The position numbers and the translations under genes were made by a program. The notes under the pieces are model-generated. The model was not told the DNA's origin and did not search any database. It saw nothing but the letters and a program-made list of their open reading frames with translations. This document shows positions 48,137-57,300 of a stretch of 64,000 nucleotides of DNA, one piece after another; position 1 is the first letter of the stretch, and each line of letters begins with the position of its first letter. The stretch is from Haloarcula nitratireducens (GTDB taxonomy: Archaea; Halobacteriota; Halobacteria; Halobacteriales; Haloarculaceae): positions 682,001-746,000 of the forward strand of contig NZ_RKLT01000001.1 in the NCBI RefSeq assembly GCF_019599505.1. The letters are read 5' to 3'.

Positions 48137-48271
48137 TTAGCTATCGAGTTCGAGCCCGCGAACCGCGACCGTTCCACTACCGTCCTCGACGTGACCGATA
48201 ACTCGTGCGTCGGCAGAGGCCTCGACGACCGCCTCGGCATCTGCTTCCGGAAGCGCGGCGACGAATCCCAT
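48137..48271 (-). pseudogene. Displaced second copy of the purM 3' end
   Basis: Reads MGFVAALPEADAEAVV, then EASADARVIGHVEDGSGTVA and VRGLELDS before TAA at 48137. The intact purM ends GFVAALPEGDAEEIV, EASADARVIGHVEEGNETVA, VRGLELES. So this is a 44-codon fragment of a diverged purM allele, still in frame but without the rest of the gene. It is separated from the intact gene by composite element copy C. Likely a scar of recombination with a related purM. Confidence 0.8.
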
Positions 48272-48276
48272 CCCGC

Positions 48277-48364
48277 ATCCACCTTTTTCTGCCTCGGGTG
48301 CGCTCCGCGCACCACTCGTTGAAAAACGTGGGCGAAAAAGGCGGACCCTCGTTCCTCGGGTCCG
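48277..48364 (+). repeat. Composite hairpin element, copy C (beside purM)
   Basis: On the plus strand: CATCCACCTTTTTCTGCCTC, the hairpin GGTGCGC/GCGCACC at about 48297-48313, the linker GTTGAAAAACGTGGGCGAAA, then a GGACCC/GGGTCC hairpin ending at the purM stop. The linker matches copy A almost exactly. The element is oriented opposite to purM, so it would originally have followed a plus-strand gene convergent with purM. Confidence 0.6.
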
Positions 48365-49375
48365 TTAGCTTTCGAGTTCGAGCCCGCGAACCGCGACAGT
48401 TTCGTTGCCTTCCTCGACGTGACCGATAACGCGCGCGTCGGCAGACGCCTCGACGATTTCTTCGGCGTCCCCTTCCGGAAGCGCCGCTACGAACCCCGTG
48501 CCCATGTTGAACGTCCGATGCATCTCCTCGTCGTCCACGTCGCCTTCCGCCTGAACGAATTCGAAGATCGGCTGGGCGTCGAACGCGTCGGTGATCTCGT
48601 AGCGGAACTCGCCCATGCGCGCGAGGTTCGTCCAGCCGCCGCCGGTGACGTGGGCCGCGGCGTGGGTCTCGGCGTCCCGTAACGGGGCCAGGACTTCGCT
48701 GTAGATCCGGGTCGGGGTCAGTAGCTCCTCGGCGATGGTCACGTCGGGGTTGTGCGGGAACGGGTCGGTGTAGTCGTGCTCTCGGGTGACGGCTTCCCGG
48801 GCCAGCGTCAGCCCGTTCGAGTGGATACCCGAGGAGGGCCACCCGACGATGGCGTCGCCGGCTTCGGCTTCCCCGGGGAAGACAGCGTCTTTCGGAGCCA
48901 GACCGGCACAGGTGCCGGCGATGTCGAGGCCCCTGATGACGTCGGGCATCACCGCCGTCTCGCCGCCGACGAGGGCGACGCCGGCCTGTTCGGCCCCCGC
49001 TTTCAGCCCTGCCCCGATCTCCTCGCTGGTCTCCTCGTCGGGGTGCTCGACGGCGAGGTAGTCCACGAACGCGACGGGTTCGACGCCCGCGGCCAGCAGG
49101 TCGTTCGCGTTCATCGCCATGCAGTCGATGCCGATAGTCGAGTAGTCGTCGATAGCTTCCGCGACGAGCAACTTCGTCCCGACGCCGTCGGTGGCCAGCG
49201 CGAGGTACTGGTCGCCGATGTCGACGAGACCGGCGTAGTCGCCCTCGAACTCGCCGGCCGCGCCGATGAGCGCCTTCGTCGCCGCCTCGCTCGCGTCGAT
49301 GTCCACGCCGGTCTCGGCGTAGGTCAGTCCCTCCGTCTCCTCGGTGTCATCGGCCGAGGCGTCGTCGTCGGTCAT
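48365..49375 (-). CDS. purM: Phosphoribosylformylglycinamidine cyclo-ligase (AIR synthetase)
   Basis: 336 residues from ATG 49375. After an acidic leader of about 18 residues comes LTYAETGVDIDASEAATKAL, then VDIGDQYLALATDGVGTKL, GIDCMAMNANDLLAAG, ALVGGETAVMPDVI, VGWPSSGIHSNGLTLAR and HVTGGGWTNLARMG, all typical of PurM. It closes the imidazole ring in purine synthesis, using ATP. The 3' flank carries element C and a broken second copy of its own end. Confidence 0.95.
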   Translation of the reverse strand: MTDDDASADDTEETEGLTYAETGVDIDASEAATKALIGAAGEFEGDYAGLVDIGDQYLALATDGVGTKLLVAEAIDDYSTIGIDCMAMNANDLLAAGVEPVAFVDYLAVEHPDEETSEEIGAGLKAGAEQAGVALVGGETAVMPDVIRGLDIAGTCAGLAPKDAVFPGEAEAGDAIVGWPSSGIHSNGLTLAREAVTREHDYTDPFPHNPDVTIAEELLTPTRIYSEVLAPLRDAETHAAAHVTGGGWTNLARMGEFRYEITDAFDAQPIFEFVQAEGDVDDEEMHRTFNMGTGFVAALPEGDAEEIVEASADARVIGHVEEGNETVAVRGLELES

Positions 49376-49423
49376 ACCAGAGGGGGCACGCGGCGCGGGC
49401 AAAAGCGCATCGTTCCCCCGCGT

Positions 49424-50056
49424 TCAGAGGACGAACAGCGCGCCCACGGCGAGGAGAATCGACGGGACGGCGACGACGAAGAAAACGATATTACTCCACG
49501 CTCGCACCTTGCGGCCGTCCAGCGGGCCGAACGGGAGCATGTTGAACCCGGCGAGCAGGAGGTTGATCTGGAGGCCGCGGTAGGCGACCTCCCAGAGGAA
49601 GCCGTCGGTACCCGACAGCAAGGCGGCGACGAACGGCACGAGGAAGACGACGGCGAGCAGGAGGTTCGTCACCGGACCGGCCAGCGCGATGAGGCCGTTC
49701 TCCTTCGCGCTGATGCGGCCGCGGTGAACGACGGCCCCGGGCGCGGCGAAGAGGAAGCCGACCAGCGCGCCGACGATGGCGAACCCGAGCATCCGGTAGT
49801 CCGCGCGGAACGCCGCGACCTGCCCGAAGCGCACCGCGACGACCTTGTGAGCCAGTTCGTGGAGCAGGAAGCCGACGCCGACGGTCAGCAGGCTGACGAC
49901 GAGCGTCGAGACGACGGAGGCGAGCGTCAGGTCGCCCACCTGTCCGAGCAGCGCCGACCGGAACTGCGGTTGCAAGAGGAGCGTGAACGCCAGTCCGAGC
50001 GCCAGCCACGCGACGAGCAAGTCTCGAAGCTCCTGCCGACTGAAGCTGAGTCCCAT
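49424..50056 (-). CDS. Site-2-protease-like membrane metalloprotease (M50)
   Basis: 210 residues, five to six transmembrane segments. Zinc motif LLHELAHKVVAVRFG (HExxH) near residue 67 and the third-ligand motif AGFNMLPFGPLDGRKV near residue 165. It would cut transmembrane segments of regulatory or stress-signalling proteins. It overlaps the upstream TraB gene by one base (TAATG), so the two are probably made together. Confidence 0.88.
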   Translation of the reverse strand: MGLSFSRQELRDLLVAWLALGLAFTLLLQPQFRSALLGQVGDLTLASVVSTLVVSLLTVGVGFLLHELAHKVVAVRFGQVAAFRADYRMLGFAIVGALVGFLFAAPGAVVHRGRISAKENGLIALAGPVTNLLLAVVFLVPFVAALLSGTDGFLWEVAYRGLQINLLLAGFNMLPFGPLDGRKVRAWSNIVFFVVAVPSILLAVGALFVL

Positions 50057-51591
50057 TACAGCGCCCCCACGAGTATCTGCGTGCCGCGGTTGATACCCTC
50101 CCAGAGGAGGGAAGTCACTCCTGCCATTCCGCCGATGTCCGCGGCGAGGTAGGGCAACAGCGCCGGGAAGACGACGTAGGAGGCGACGGCGCTGCCGATG
50201 TTGGTCAGCGCGACGATGAGGATGAGGCGGAACAGCGGGACCGCGCGCATCCGCGCGAGGAGGTCCGATATCGGTGCTTGCTCGTCGCCGAGGATCTCGT
50301 TGAGCTTCGCGATGTCGCCGACGTTGACCGAGATGTAGCGCAGTTCGACGTAGCCGGCGAACCAGCCGGCCGCGAGCAGCGGGAAGAGGCTCGTCAGCCA
50401 GCCGAACGCCCCCGCGACGATGGCGCTGGACCAGTGCGAGCCGGCCACTTTCGCCAGCCCGCCCGCGAAGACGGCGTTGACGACGACCAGCGCGACGAAC
50501 AGTTCGAGGAGGACCGCCTGACTCGCGCCGCCGAGTATCAGCAGGCCGAAGAAGACCAGGAAGACGAGGCCGACGCCGTAGCCGACGACCTGATACAGCG
50601 AGATTCGCCGGCCGTCCTCGGTGCCGGTGAGCGATTCGAGCGGCGGGAGTTCCTCGGGGTGTTCGAGGTAGTGCTCGATACCCGCACGGTGGCCGGCACC
50701 GACGACGGCCAGCACGTCGTAGCCGGCCTCGCGGAGGCCGACGAGTCGATGGGCGATGAAGGCGTCGCGCTCGTCGATGAGCGCCTCGGCACCGCCGGGG
50801 GAGAACTGGCGGAACTCCTCCATCATCGCGCTGACGACGTCCGTCTCGGTCAGTTGCTCGATGTCGAACTCCTCGACGTCGTCGGTCTCGCTGTGGAACC
50901 GCGCGAGCAAGGCGGCGATGGGTAAGCCGACGACGAGGCTCGCGCCGACGACGAGCAACAGCGTATCGAGCAAGCCGGCGATCGTGCTGGCGATTCCGCC
51001 GGGCAGTATCCCGGCGAGGAACCCCGGCGGAACGACGAACGGGCCGCCGAACGCGCCGGCGACGACGGCGACTCCCGCACCGATCGTCGCGCCGATAGTG
51101 AGGCCGACGGAGAGTGGCGGGCCCATCTCGGCCGCGAGGCTGCCGACGAGGGCGACCTTCTCACGGAAGGACAGGCGCGCCCAGAACCGCTGGACGGTGG
51201 TCTGGATGTCGCGGTCGACGAGAGCGACTCCCAGGCCGAGTTCCTCGGCCTTGTCGATGGCGGCTTTCATGTCCGCGCCCGGTTCGATGTCGAATCGGTC
51301 GCCGAGTCGGGTCTGTATGTACGACAGCATCCAGTACGCCAGAAACTGAAAGACGGTGTTCCCCCGGAGCAGGTCGCCGGCGTCGAGGTCGTCGGGGGCC
51401 TCGCCCTGCATCTGCTTGTACCGGCCCTCGTCGAGCTCGACCGCGACGATGTCGGGCCGAGTCTCCTCGATGCTCGTCTCGACTTCCTCGACGCTGTGTT
51501 CTGAAACGTGGGCGGTCCCGACGACGGTGACGGCCCCCTCACCCGAGGGTCGCGGGGGGTCGTCGCCCGCCGACGCCGCGTGTTCGGTCAT
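50056..51591 (-). CDS. TraB-family membrane protein
   Basis: 511 residues from ATG 51591. The N-terminal TraB/PrgY/GumN-type domain (about 20-290) contains VTVVGTAHVSEHSVEEV, IVAVELDEGRY, ALVDRDIQTTVQRFWARL and LAVVGAGHRAGIEHYLE, whose Gly-His and Glu residues are the presumed metalloprotease-like active site. Hydrophobic hairpins interrupt it at about 150-230. The last 200 residues are multi-spanning. In bacteria, relatives reduce pheromone activity; the archaeal role is unknown. The next gene encodes a membrane protease. Confidence 0.85.
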   Translation of the reverse strand: MTEHAASAGDDPPRPSGEGAVTVVGTAHVSEHSVEEVETSIEETRPDIVAVELDEGRYKQMQGEAPDDLDAGDLLRGNTVFQFLAYWMLSYIQTRLGDRFDIEPGADMKAAIDKAEELGLGVALVDRDIQTTVQRFWARLSFREKVALVGSLAAEMGPPLSVGLTIGATIGAGVAVVAGAFGGPFVVPPGFLAGILPGGIASTIAGLLDTLLLVVGASLVVGLPIAALLARFHSETDDVEEFDIEQLTETDVVSAMMEEFRQFSPGGAEALIDERDAFIAHRLVGLREAGYDVLAVVGAGHRAGIEHYLEHPEELPPLESLTGTEDGRRISLYQVVGYGVGLVFLVFFGLLILGGASQAVLLELFVALVVVNAVFAGGLAKVAGSHWSSAIVAGAFGWLTSLFPLLAAGWFAGYVELRYISVNVGDIAKLNEILGDEQAPISDLLARMRAVPLFRLILIVALTNIGSAVASYVVFPALLPYLAADIGGMAGVTSLLWEGINRGTQILVGAL

Positions 51592-51840
51592 CAACCCGGG
51601 GTACACGGGCGTTTCCTTTACCGTTGTCGGGTCGGCGGCACGCTGCCTATCACCGGCCGCCGGGGAGCATAATATTCAGTAGACATACACGTTCCTCTGA
51701 CTGACGGTCGTTTTCACTGTTATTTTGCGGGTTCGAAGGGTAGTAATTACGTGACGGCGAAAGATTACCTAGAGGTTATCTACTCACCTCCCGTTTAGCA
51801 ATAGTGATATGTGGGGAGTCCGACGGAACGAGCGGGAACC

Positions 51841-52116
51841 ATGCACGATCTGACTGGCTTTCAACGCGACTTGCTGTACGTCATCGCGGGGCTCGACGAA
51901 CCGCACGGACTCGCTATCAAGGACGAACTCGAGGACTACTACGAGAGCGAGGTCAACCACGGGCGACTGTACCCGAACCTCGATACGCTCGTCGAGAAGG
52001 GACTCATCGAGAAGGGCGAACTCGACCGGCGGACCAACTTCTATACGCTGACACGCCGGGGCGAGCGCGAACTCGACGCCCGACAGGACTGGGAAGCGCA
52101 GTACGTCACGGCCTGA
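51841..52116 (+). CDS. PadR-family transcriptional regulator
   Basis: 91 residues from ATG 51841: a single winged helix of the PadR type (DLTGFQRDLLYVIAGLDEP, YYESEVNHGRLYPNLDTLVE, GLIEKGELDRRTNFYTLT) with only a short C-terminal extension. It binds DNA as a dimer, and the regulated genes are not apparent. The 249 bases upstream are AT-richer and hold no other clear gene. Confidence 0.85.
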   Translation: MHDLTGFQRDLLYVIAGLDEPHGLAIKDELEDYYESEVNHGRLYPNLDTLVEKGLIEKGELDRRTNFYTLTRRGERELDARQDWEAQYVTA

Positions 52117-52169
52117 ACGACAGCCACCTCGCCGGTACACTCAATTAGGTGGGCCGGACAGGAATCGGT

Positions 52170-52607
52170 ATGCCGGAACTGCTGGAGACGTACCTGGAGA
52201 ACCGCTGGATGGTCCAGCCGAACCACGCCAACCACCTCGGGACGACCCACGGCGGGAACGTCCTGAAGTGGATGGACGAACTCGGCGGCATGGCCGCGAT
52301 GCGCTTCGCCGGCGAGAGCTGTGTCACCGCCCGGATGGACCAGGTGAACTTCAAGCGCCCGATCAACGTCGGCGAGACGGCGCTCGTCGAAGCGTACGTC
52401 TACGACACCGGGACGACCAGCGTCAAGGTCCGACTGAAGGCCGCCCGCGAGAACCCGCGCACCGGCGAGCGAGAACCGACCACGGAGTCTTACTCCGTCT
52501 ACGTCGCCGTCGACGAGGACGGCGACCCGCTGGAAGTGCCGGCGCTCACCGTCGACTCCGAGCGGGGCGAGGAGTTGCGGGCGGCGGCCCTCGACGGCGA
52601 GCGCTGA
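52170..52607 (+). CDS. Acyl-CoA thioesterase (hotdog fold, YciA-like)
   Basis: 145 residues from ATG 52170. The hotdog motif NHANHLGTTHGGNVLKWMDE with the helix GGMAAMRFAGESCVTAR, then MDQVNFKRPINVGETALVEA. It hydrolyses acyl-CoA to free acid and CoA. Chain preference cannot be read. Upstream in-frame codons are unlikely. Confidence 0.88.
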   Translation: MPELLETYLENRWMVQPNHANHLGTTHGGNVLKWMDELGGMAAMRFAGESCVTARMDQVNFKRPINVGETALVEAYVYDTGTTSVKVRLKAARENPRTGEREPTTESYSVYVAVDEDGDPLEVPALTVDSERGEELRAAALDGER

Positions 52608-52638
52608 GGTTTTTCACGGTCGGCGGCGAAGACGGCCC

Positions 52639-53094
52639 ATGACACTCGACGTGGCGACGCCGGACCGGCCCGAGCTCGAAAGCGCGATGAGCGCCGAGGA
52701 TTACGAGGACGTGACCGTCGAGGGCGACGAGTACCGCCGCGAGGAACTCGCCGAGGCGCTGGACGACGGCGCGTGGGCCCAGGCCTTCGAGTCGTGGGCG
52801 GCCGAGACGAATCTGGACGAGGCGGACTGGGACGTCGTCACCGACCTCGACCTCGTCGAGGAGTTCGATTTCTTCTGGGACTCCTTCGCCGGTCGCGTCG
52901 GCTATCACGCGCCGGGCTTACCGGAGAACTGGCGCGAGCGGAACATCCACCCGGACATCGAGTCCTGGGAGACGGTCTCGTCCATCAACGCCTCGCTCAC
53001 CGAACTCGGCCAGGTCGTCTGTGACGTCCTGGCCGACGACTACCTCGACTGGGAGGCCGACGAGGTGGACGCGGGCGACTTACCGGACTTCTAG
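52639..53094 (+). CDS. Conserved acidic protein, 151 aa, unknown function
   Basis: Soluble and strongly acidic, rich in Asp, Glu and Trp (AFESWAAETNLDEADWDVV, WDSFAGRVGYHAPGLPENW), predicted mainly helical. I recognise no domain or catalytic motif. The protein ends at a CTAG shared with the convergent methyltransferase gene. Confidence 0.65.
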   Translation: MTLDVATPDRPELESAMSAEDYEDVTVEGDEYRREELAEALDDGAWAQAFESWAAETNLDEADWDVVTDLDLVEEFDFFWDSFAGRVGYHAPGLPENWRERNIHPDIESWETVSSINASLTELGQVVCDVLADDYLDWEADEVDAGDLPDF

Positions 53095-53642
53095 AGACTG
53101 CCTTCGAGGACGAACGTCTCGCGGCGGTCCTCGGCCCGGTGGACCTCGATGCCGACCGCCTCGCACATTTCGACGGCGTCGGCCGCGGCGTAGCGCTCCT
53201 CGACCGGCGGGCCGTCGGTTCCCGCGCCGTTGCGCGTCCAGTCGGCGAAGCCGACTCGGCCGCCCGGTTCGAGAGCGTCGGCGACGGCCGCCATCGCCTC
53301 GGACGTGGCGAACTCGTGGAACGTCATCGTCGAGAACACCGCGTCCAGCGGCTCGTCGACGGGCATCGCCTCCACCGTCGCCGTCACCGGCACGACGTTC
53401 TCGGGCATCCCCTTCTCGCGGTAGATGTCGTGCATCTCCGACTGGACGTCGAGGGCGTAGACGGTCCCCGCCGCGGCCGCCACGTCGTCGGTGTAGAAAC
53501 CGGTCCCGCTCCCGAGGTCCGCGACCACGTCGTCGGGACCGGGGTCGAACAGCGCCAGCAACTCGTCGACGGAGACGTACTCGTAGCGACTCGGGTCCTC
53601 CAACTGGTCTGCGCGGTCGGGGTCGAACGTGTGGAATCCCAT
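53091..53642 (-). CDS. Class I SAM-dependent methyltransferase
   Basis: 183 residues. Motif I VVADLGSGTGFYTDDVA and post-I YALDVQSEMHDIYREKG bind SAM. DAVFSTMTFHEFA and GGRVGFADWTRNG complete the Rossmann-type fold. The acceptor is unknown. ATG 53642 begins MGFHTFDPDRADQLEDPSRY, which matches the usual start of this small subfamily. Confidence 0.85.
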   Translation of the reverse strand: MGFHTFDPDRADQLEDPSRYEYVSVDELLALFDPGPDDVVADLGSGTGFYTDDVAAAAGTVYALDVQSEMHDIYREKGMPENVVPVTATVEAMPVDEPLDAVFSTMTFHEFATSEAMAAVADALEPGGRVGFADWTRNGAGTDGPPVEERYAAADAVEMCEAVGIEVHRAEDRRETFVLEGSL

Positions 53643-53722
53643 CCCGTCGAAGTAGCGCGCCGACGGACAAAACTCCCCTAGAGACCGGCACGCTGATAAC
53701 CGTTCACGCGCTTGAGTCAGTC

Positions 53723-53899
53723 ATGGCAAGGATCGTATCGCCCACGGAACGGGAGTGTGAGTGCTGTGGCCGGAAAGACGTGTGGGACGCGACGGAGACG
53801 ACGTGGCGGATCGCCGTCGAAGACGGGGAGAAACTGGCCGGAAACCCCCACTGTCTCCACGAGTGGGACATCAACGGTGCGTTCAATCCCCTCCCTTAG
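53723..53899 (+). CDS. HEWD-family small zinc protein, 58 aa
   Basis: ATG 53723. The protein has a CECCGRKDVWD zinc knuckle near residue 12 and ends with the family hallmark CLHEWDINGAFNPLP. These two parts define the small haloarchaeal HEWD family. Function unknown. The third Cys/His ligand set (PHCLH) would complete the metal site. Confidence 0.82.
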   Translation: MARIVSPTERECECCGRKDVWDATETTWRIAVEDGEKLAGNPHCLHEWDINGAFNPLP

Positions 53900-53955
53900 A
53901 GCACCGACCGCGAGCCGCCCGAACGTTCTTCTCGCTTCCGCGTATCGGGTCGGCT

Positions 53956-54273
53956 ATGCCGACTGCCTACATCACCGCGCCGCCGGACGCCGCGGGTGAC
54001 ATCGCACGCACCCTCGTAGACGAGCGCCTCGCGGCCTGCGTCAACCGTTTCGAGTGTGATTCGGTCTACCGCTGGGAGGGCGACGTTCACGAGGAAGCGG
54101 AGGTAATTCTGCTGGCGAAGACGACCGACGAGCGCTATCCCGAACTCACCGAGCGAGTCGAATCGCTGCACCCCTACGACGTGCCCTGTATCGAGCGCTT
54201 CGAAGAAGCCGATCTCCTCGACCGATTCGGTGACTGGCGAGCGGGCGCGGTCGGATCGGACGAGCCGGTGTGA
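53956..54273 (+). CDS. cutA: Divalent-cation tolerance protein CutA
   Basis: 105 residues, the usual length. CutA features: TAYITAPPDAAGDIARTLVD, ERLAACVNRFECDSVYRWEG, AEVILLAKTTDERYPELTE and HPYDVPCIERF. It forms a stable trimer of ferredoxin-like folds. In bacteria it is linked to copper tolerance, but its actual role is unsettled. Confidence 0.92.
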   Translation: MPTAYITAPPDAAGDIARTLVDERLAACVNRFECDSVYRWEGDVHEEAEVILLAKTTDERYPELTERVESLHPYDVPCIERFEEADLLDRFGDWRAGAVGSDEPV

Positions 54274-54330
54274 GGAGATCGAACCCCCGGAAAAATCGAG
54301 CCTCGCGTCGGTGACCTGATCGCCGACGAG

Positions 54331-57300
54331 TTACGCCGTCTCGGTCGCGGCTGGCGTCCCCGCGTCGGTCGCGGGTTCGGCCGTCGCCGTGCCGGTATCG
54401 GTCCCGGGTGCGGGCGTCGCGGTTCCGGACTGCTCGCCGCCGGACGTAGTATTCGTCGACCCGTCGGTGCCGTTCGCCGTCTGATTCAGCGAGTCGCCGG
54501 CCGTTCCGTTATCCGACGAGTCGTTGCCGACGTTGATGTCGCGGCTCGTCTCCTCCAGTTCGACCGTCACCGGCGACTGGGTCTCGCCGATGACCTGCCC
54601 CTCGCTCACGTCGGCCGTGCCCGTCGACCGGGTGATGCTCTCGTTCTGGAAGCTCGCCGGCGTGCTGAACTGGTACGGCCCCTCGGCGCGGACGCTGACG
54701 TTCGTGTAGCCGGCTTCGGTGCCCCACTCGTCGTAGCCGGTCGTCGAGTAGGGAAGCGTCATCTCGAAGTTCCCGTTCGCGTCCGTCCGGGCCTGCTGGC
54801 GGTAGACGAACGTCTCGTTAGTCTCGTGGTTGCGCATCTGCACCGAGGCCGTGACCGTCGTGTTCGCGGGGCCGGTCCCCTCGACGGTCGCGCCGGGGAC
54901 GCGCTCGAATATCTTGGTCCACGCAGGGTTGTTCTCGTTCATGGCGTTAGCGATGCCGTCGGCCAGGCAGTACTGCTGCCCGCCGACCGGCATCGACGTC
55001 TCGTTTGCGAAACAGCTCTGATTGCCGGCGGGCCGCGGCGCGAATCCGGCGCCCTGCGCCTCGATGAGGGTGGCGTAGTTGAAGCTATCGGACGAGTAGG
55101 CGCTGCGCTCGCTCGACCCGACGTAGCGGTAGTGCTCCATCGCCGGGACGCGTTCGCTGGGGAGCCCCCCGAAGCCACCGACCTGTGACGTGGAGTCGTT
55201 CTCCACGTACGCCCGCGCCTGTTCCATCGACCGGAAGGTCTTGATGGCTCGGCCGTCGGCTGGCGTCGCCGCGACGCTCCGGCCGTTCTGGGTCGCGATC
55301 TCCCAGTCGAGGACGACCGGTTGCGGTTCGACGGCGCTACCGTGGTACCGGTAGAGCCGGACGACGGTGGTGTCGTAGTACGACTGCGTCCGGTAGTTGA
55401 ACTGCTGTCCGGTATTCCTGCTCGTGATCGATCGGTAGTAGTCGCTCGCGGAGACGTTCGAGACGTCGTAGAAGCGCGGCGGCGCGAAGAACTTCCCGCC
55501 GTACTGGCTGTTGACGCTGGCCATCTTCCAGTCGGCCGCGACGTACTGCACCTTCGCGTCGTCCTCGTTGATGTTCTCGAGGACGTCGTTGGCCTGTGAC
55601 TCGTTGGGCGCGAGCAGGAAGTTCGCCGCGGTGGTCGACCCCTGCTGGAAGGGGTTAGCGTGCGGGATACGTTCGCCCTCAACGGTTATCATGTGCCCGT
55701 AGTCCCACCACGACAACACGCCGTACTCGCCGTTCTGATAGTCGAAATCGTCCCGAATCTGGTAGGTGCCGTAGTAGTCGAGCGAGCGCTCGCCGCCGGT
55801 GCCGTAGGCCCCCACCTCCGGCGTGTGGTTCGCCATCCAATCGAGGCCGTCGTCCCACCCTTGGGCCTCTAATCCCGGGGCGGCCGACCCGCCGACCGCG
55901 GTGGCCGTCGGGGCGACGAACAACAGCGGCCCGACGACGGTGAAGACGAGGACGATGATGGTCAACACCTCGTACACCTCGACGCCGTCGTCGGCCGAGA
56001 GGTCGACCCAGCTGACGATGCGGTCGATGGCGAACCCGGTCAGGGCGGCGACGGGGAAGACCAGGTAGACGCCGAAGCGGATCTGCGTGAAGGAGGCCGC
56101 GAGGATGAACGCGCCCCAGACGACCACGAGGAACTGCTCTGCGGGAGCGTCGCGGTCGAGGAACTGCTTCGCGGCGATGTAGATCGCCCCGGCGATGGCG
56201 ACGAACAGCGCGAGGCCGTGGTACTGATAGAGGCGAAGCGGATTCCGAAGCGGCGTCGCCTCGCCGACGGAGGTCACGGTCGCCGACGGGCTCGACGTGA
56301 AGCCGACGACGCGGAGGACCTGGTCGACGATGTAGCTCAGGAGGCTCGGCGTCAGCACCGCCATCAGGACCGTGACGACGACGAGGATGCCGCCGACCGT
56401 CACCGGGTAGAGGCTGCGGTCGTAGTCTTCCGCCTCCATGTAGCGGGCTAGCCACGCCATGAACACGCAGCCGACGCCGATCGCGACGGCCATCAGCGGC
56501 TGCAGCAGCGAGTGGTCCGTCGCGGTGATCGAGAGCGTCTTGATGACGGCCAGTTCGAACACCGTCACCGCCCCCATCATTATCGCGCCGGCGATGGCGA
56601 CGTGTTCCGGGCTCTTCCCGCGGACGAACTCCATCGTGAGCCACAGGAGGAAGAAGACGCCGAGGATGCCGAGGAGGAGGACGCCCGGGGGCCACGTCCA
56701 GAGGTACAGCGTGATACCGAACCCGGCGAGCAGCGAGTAGCCGACGGTGTCTCTGAGAGCGTCGACGTCGCGTTCGAGGAACTGCTCGTAGATGGGTTTC
56801 TCGCGTTCTGCGACGCCGAGAGCGACCATCACGCCCAGCACCGCGAGCGTCTGGAGGAACCCCTCTGCGACCTGGTGGTCGTACGTCCCGACGAGGCTCC
56901 GCTGGAGGAACACGCCCGCCGAGAGCGCGAGGACGACGACGGCCGTGACGCCGCCGAGACGACCGCCGAGGCGGCGGCCGATGAAGTACACCGGGATGGC
57001 CGCGAGCGTGCCGATGACCGCCGGAGTGAGGATGGCGACGATGCCGACCGTCTGCTCGCTCGGCGATCCGAGGCCGACGACGAGCGCGACGGTCGCTACC
57101 ACCTGGTCAAGCAGCGTCCCGAACTGGCCGGAGCGAGTGCCGTACGGGAAGTAGGTCCACGGGTCGAACGGCATCGTCGCCGGCCAGTTCTCGACGACGA
57201 ACATCGTCGTCCGATAGTGATACCAGGGGTCCTGTGCGCTGAACAGTACCTCGCCGTCGACGATGAACTGCGAGTAGTTGCGAACCCGATTCCACAGCAT

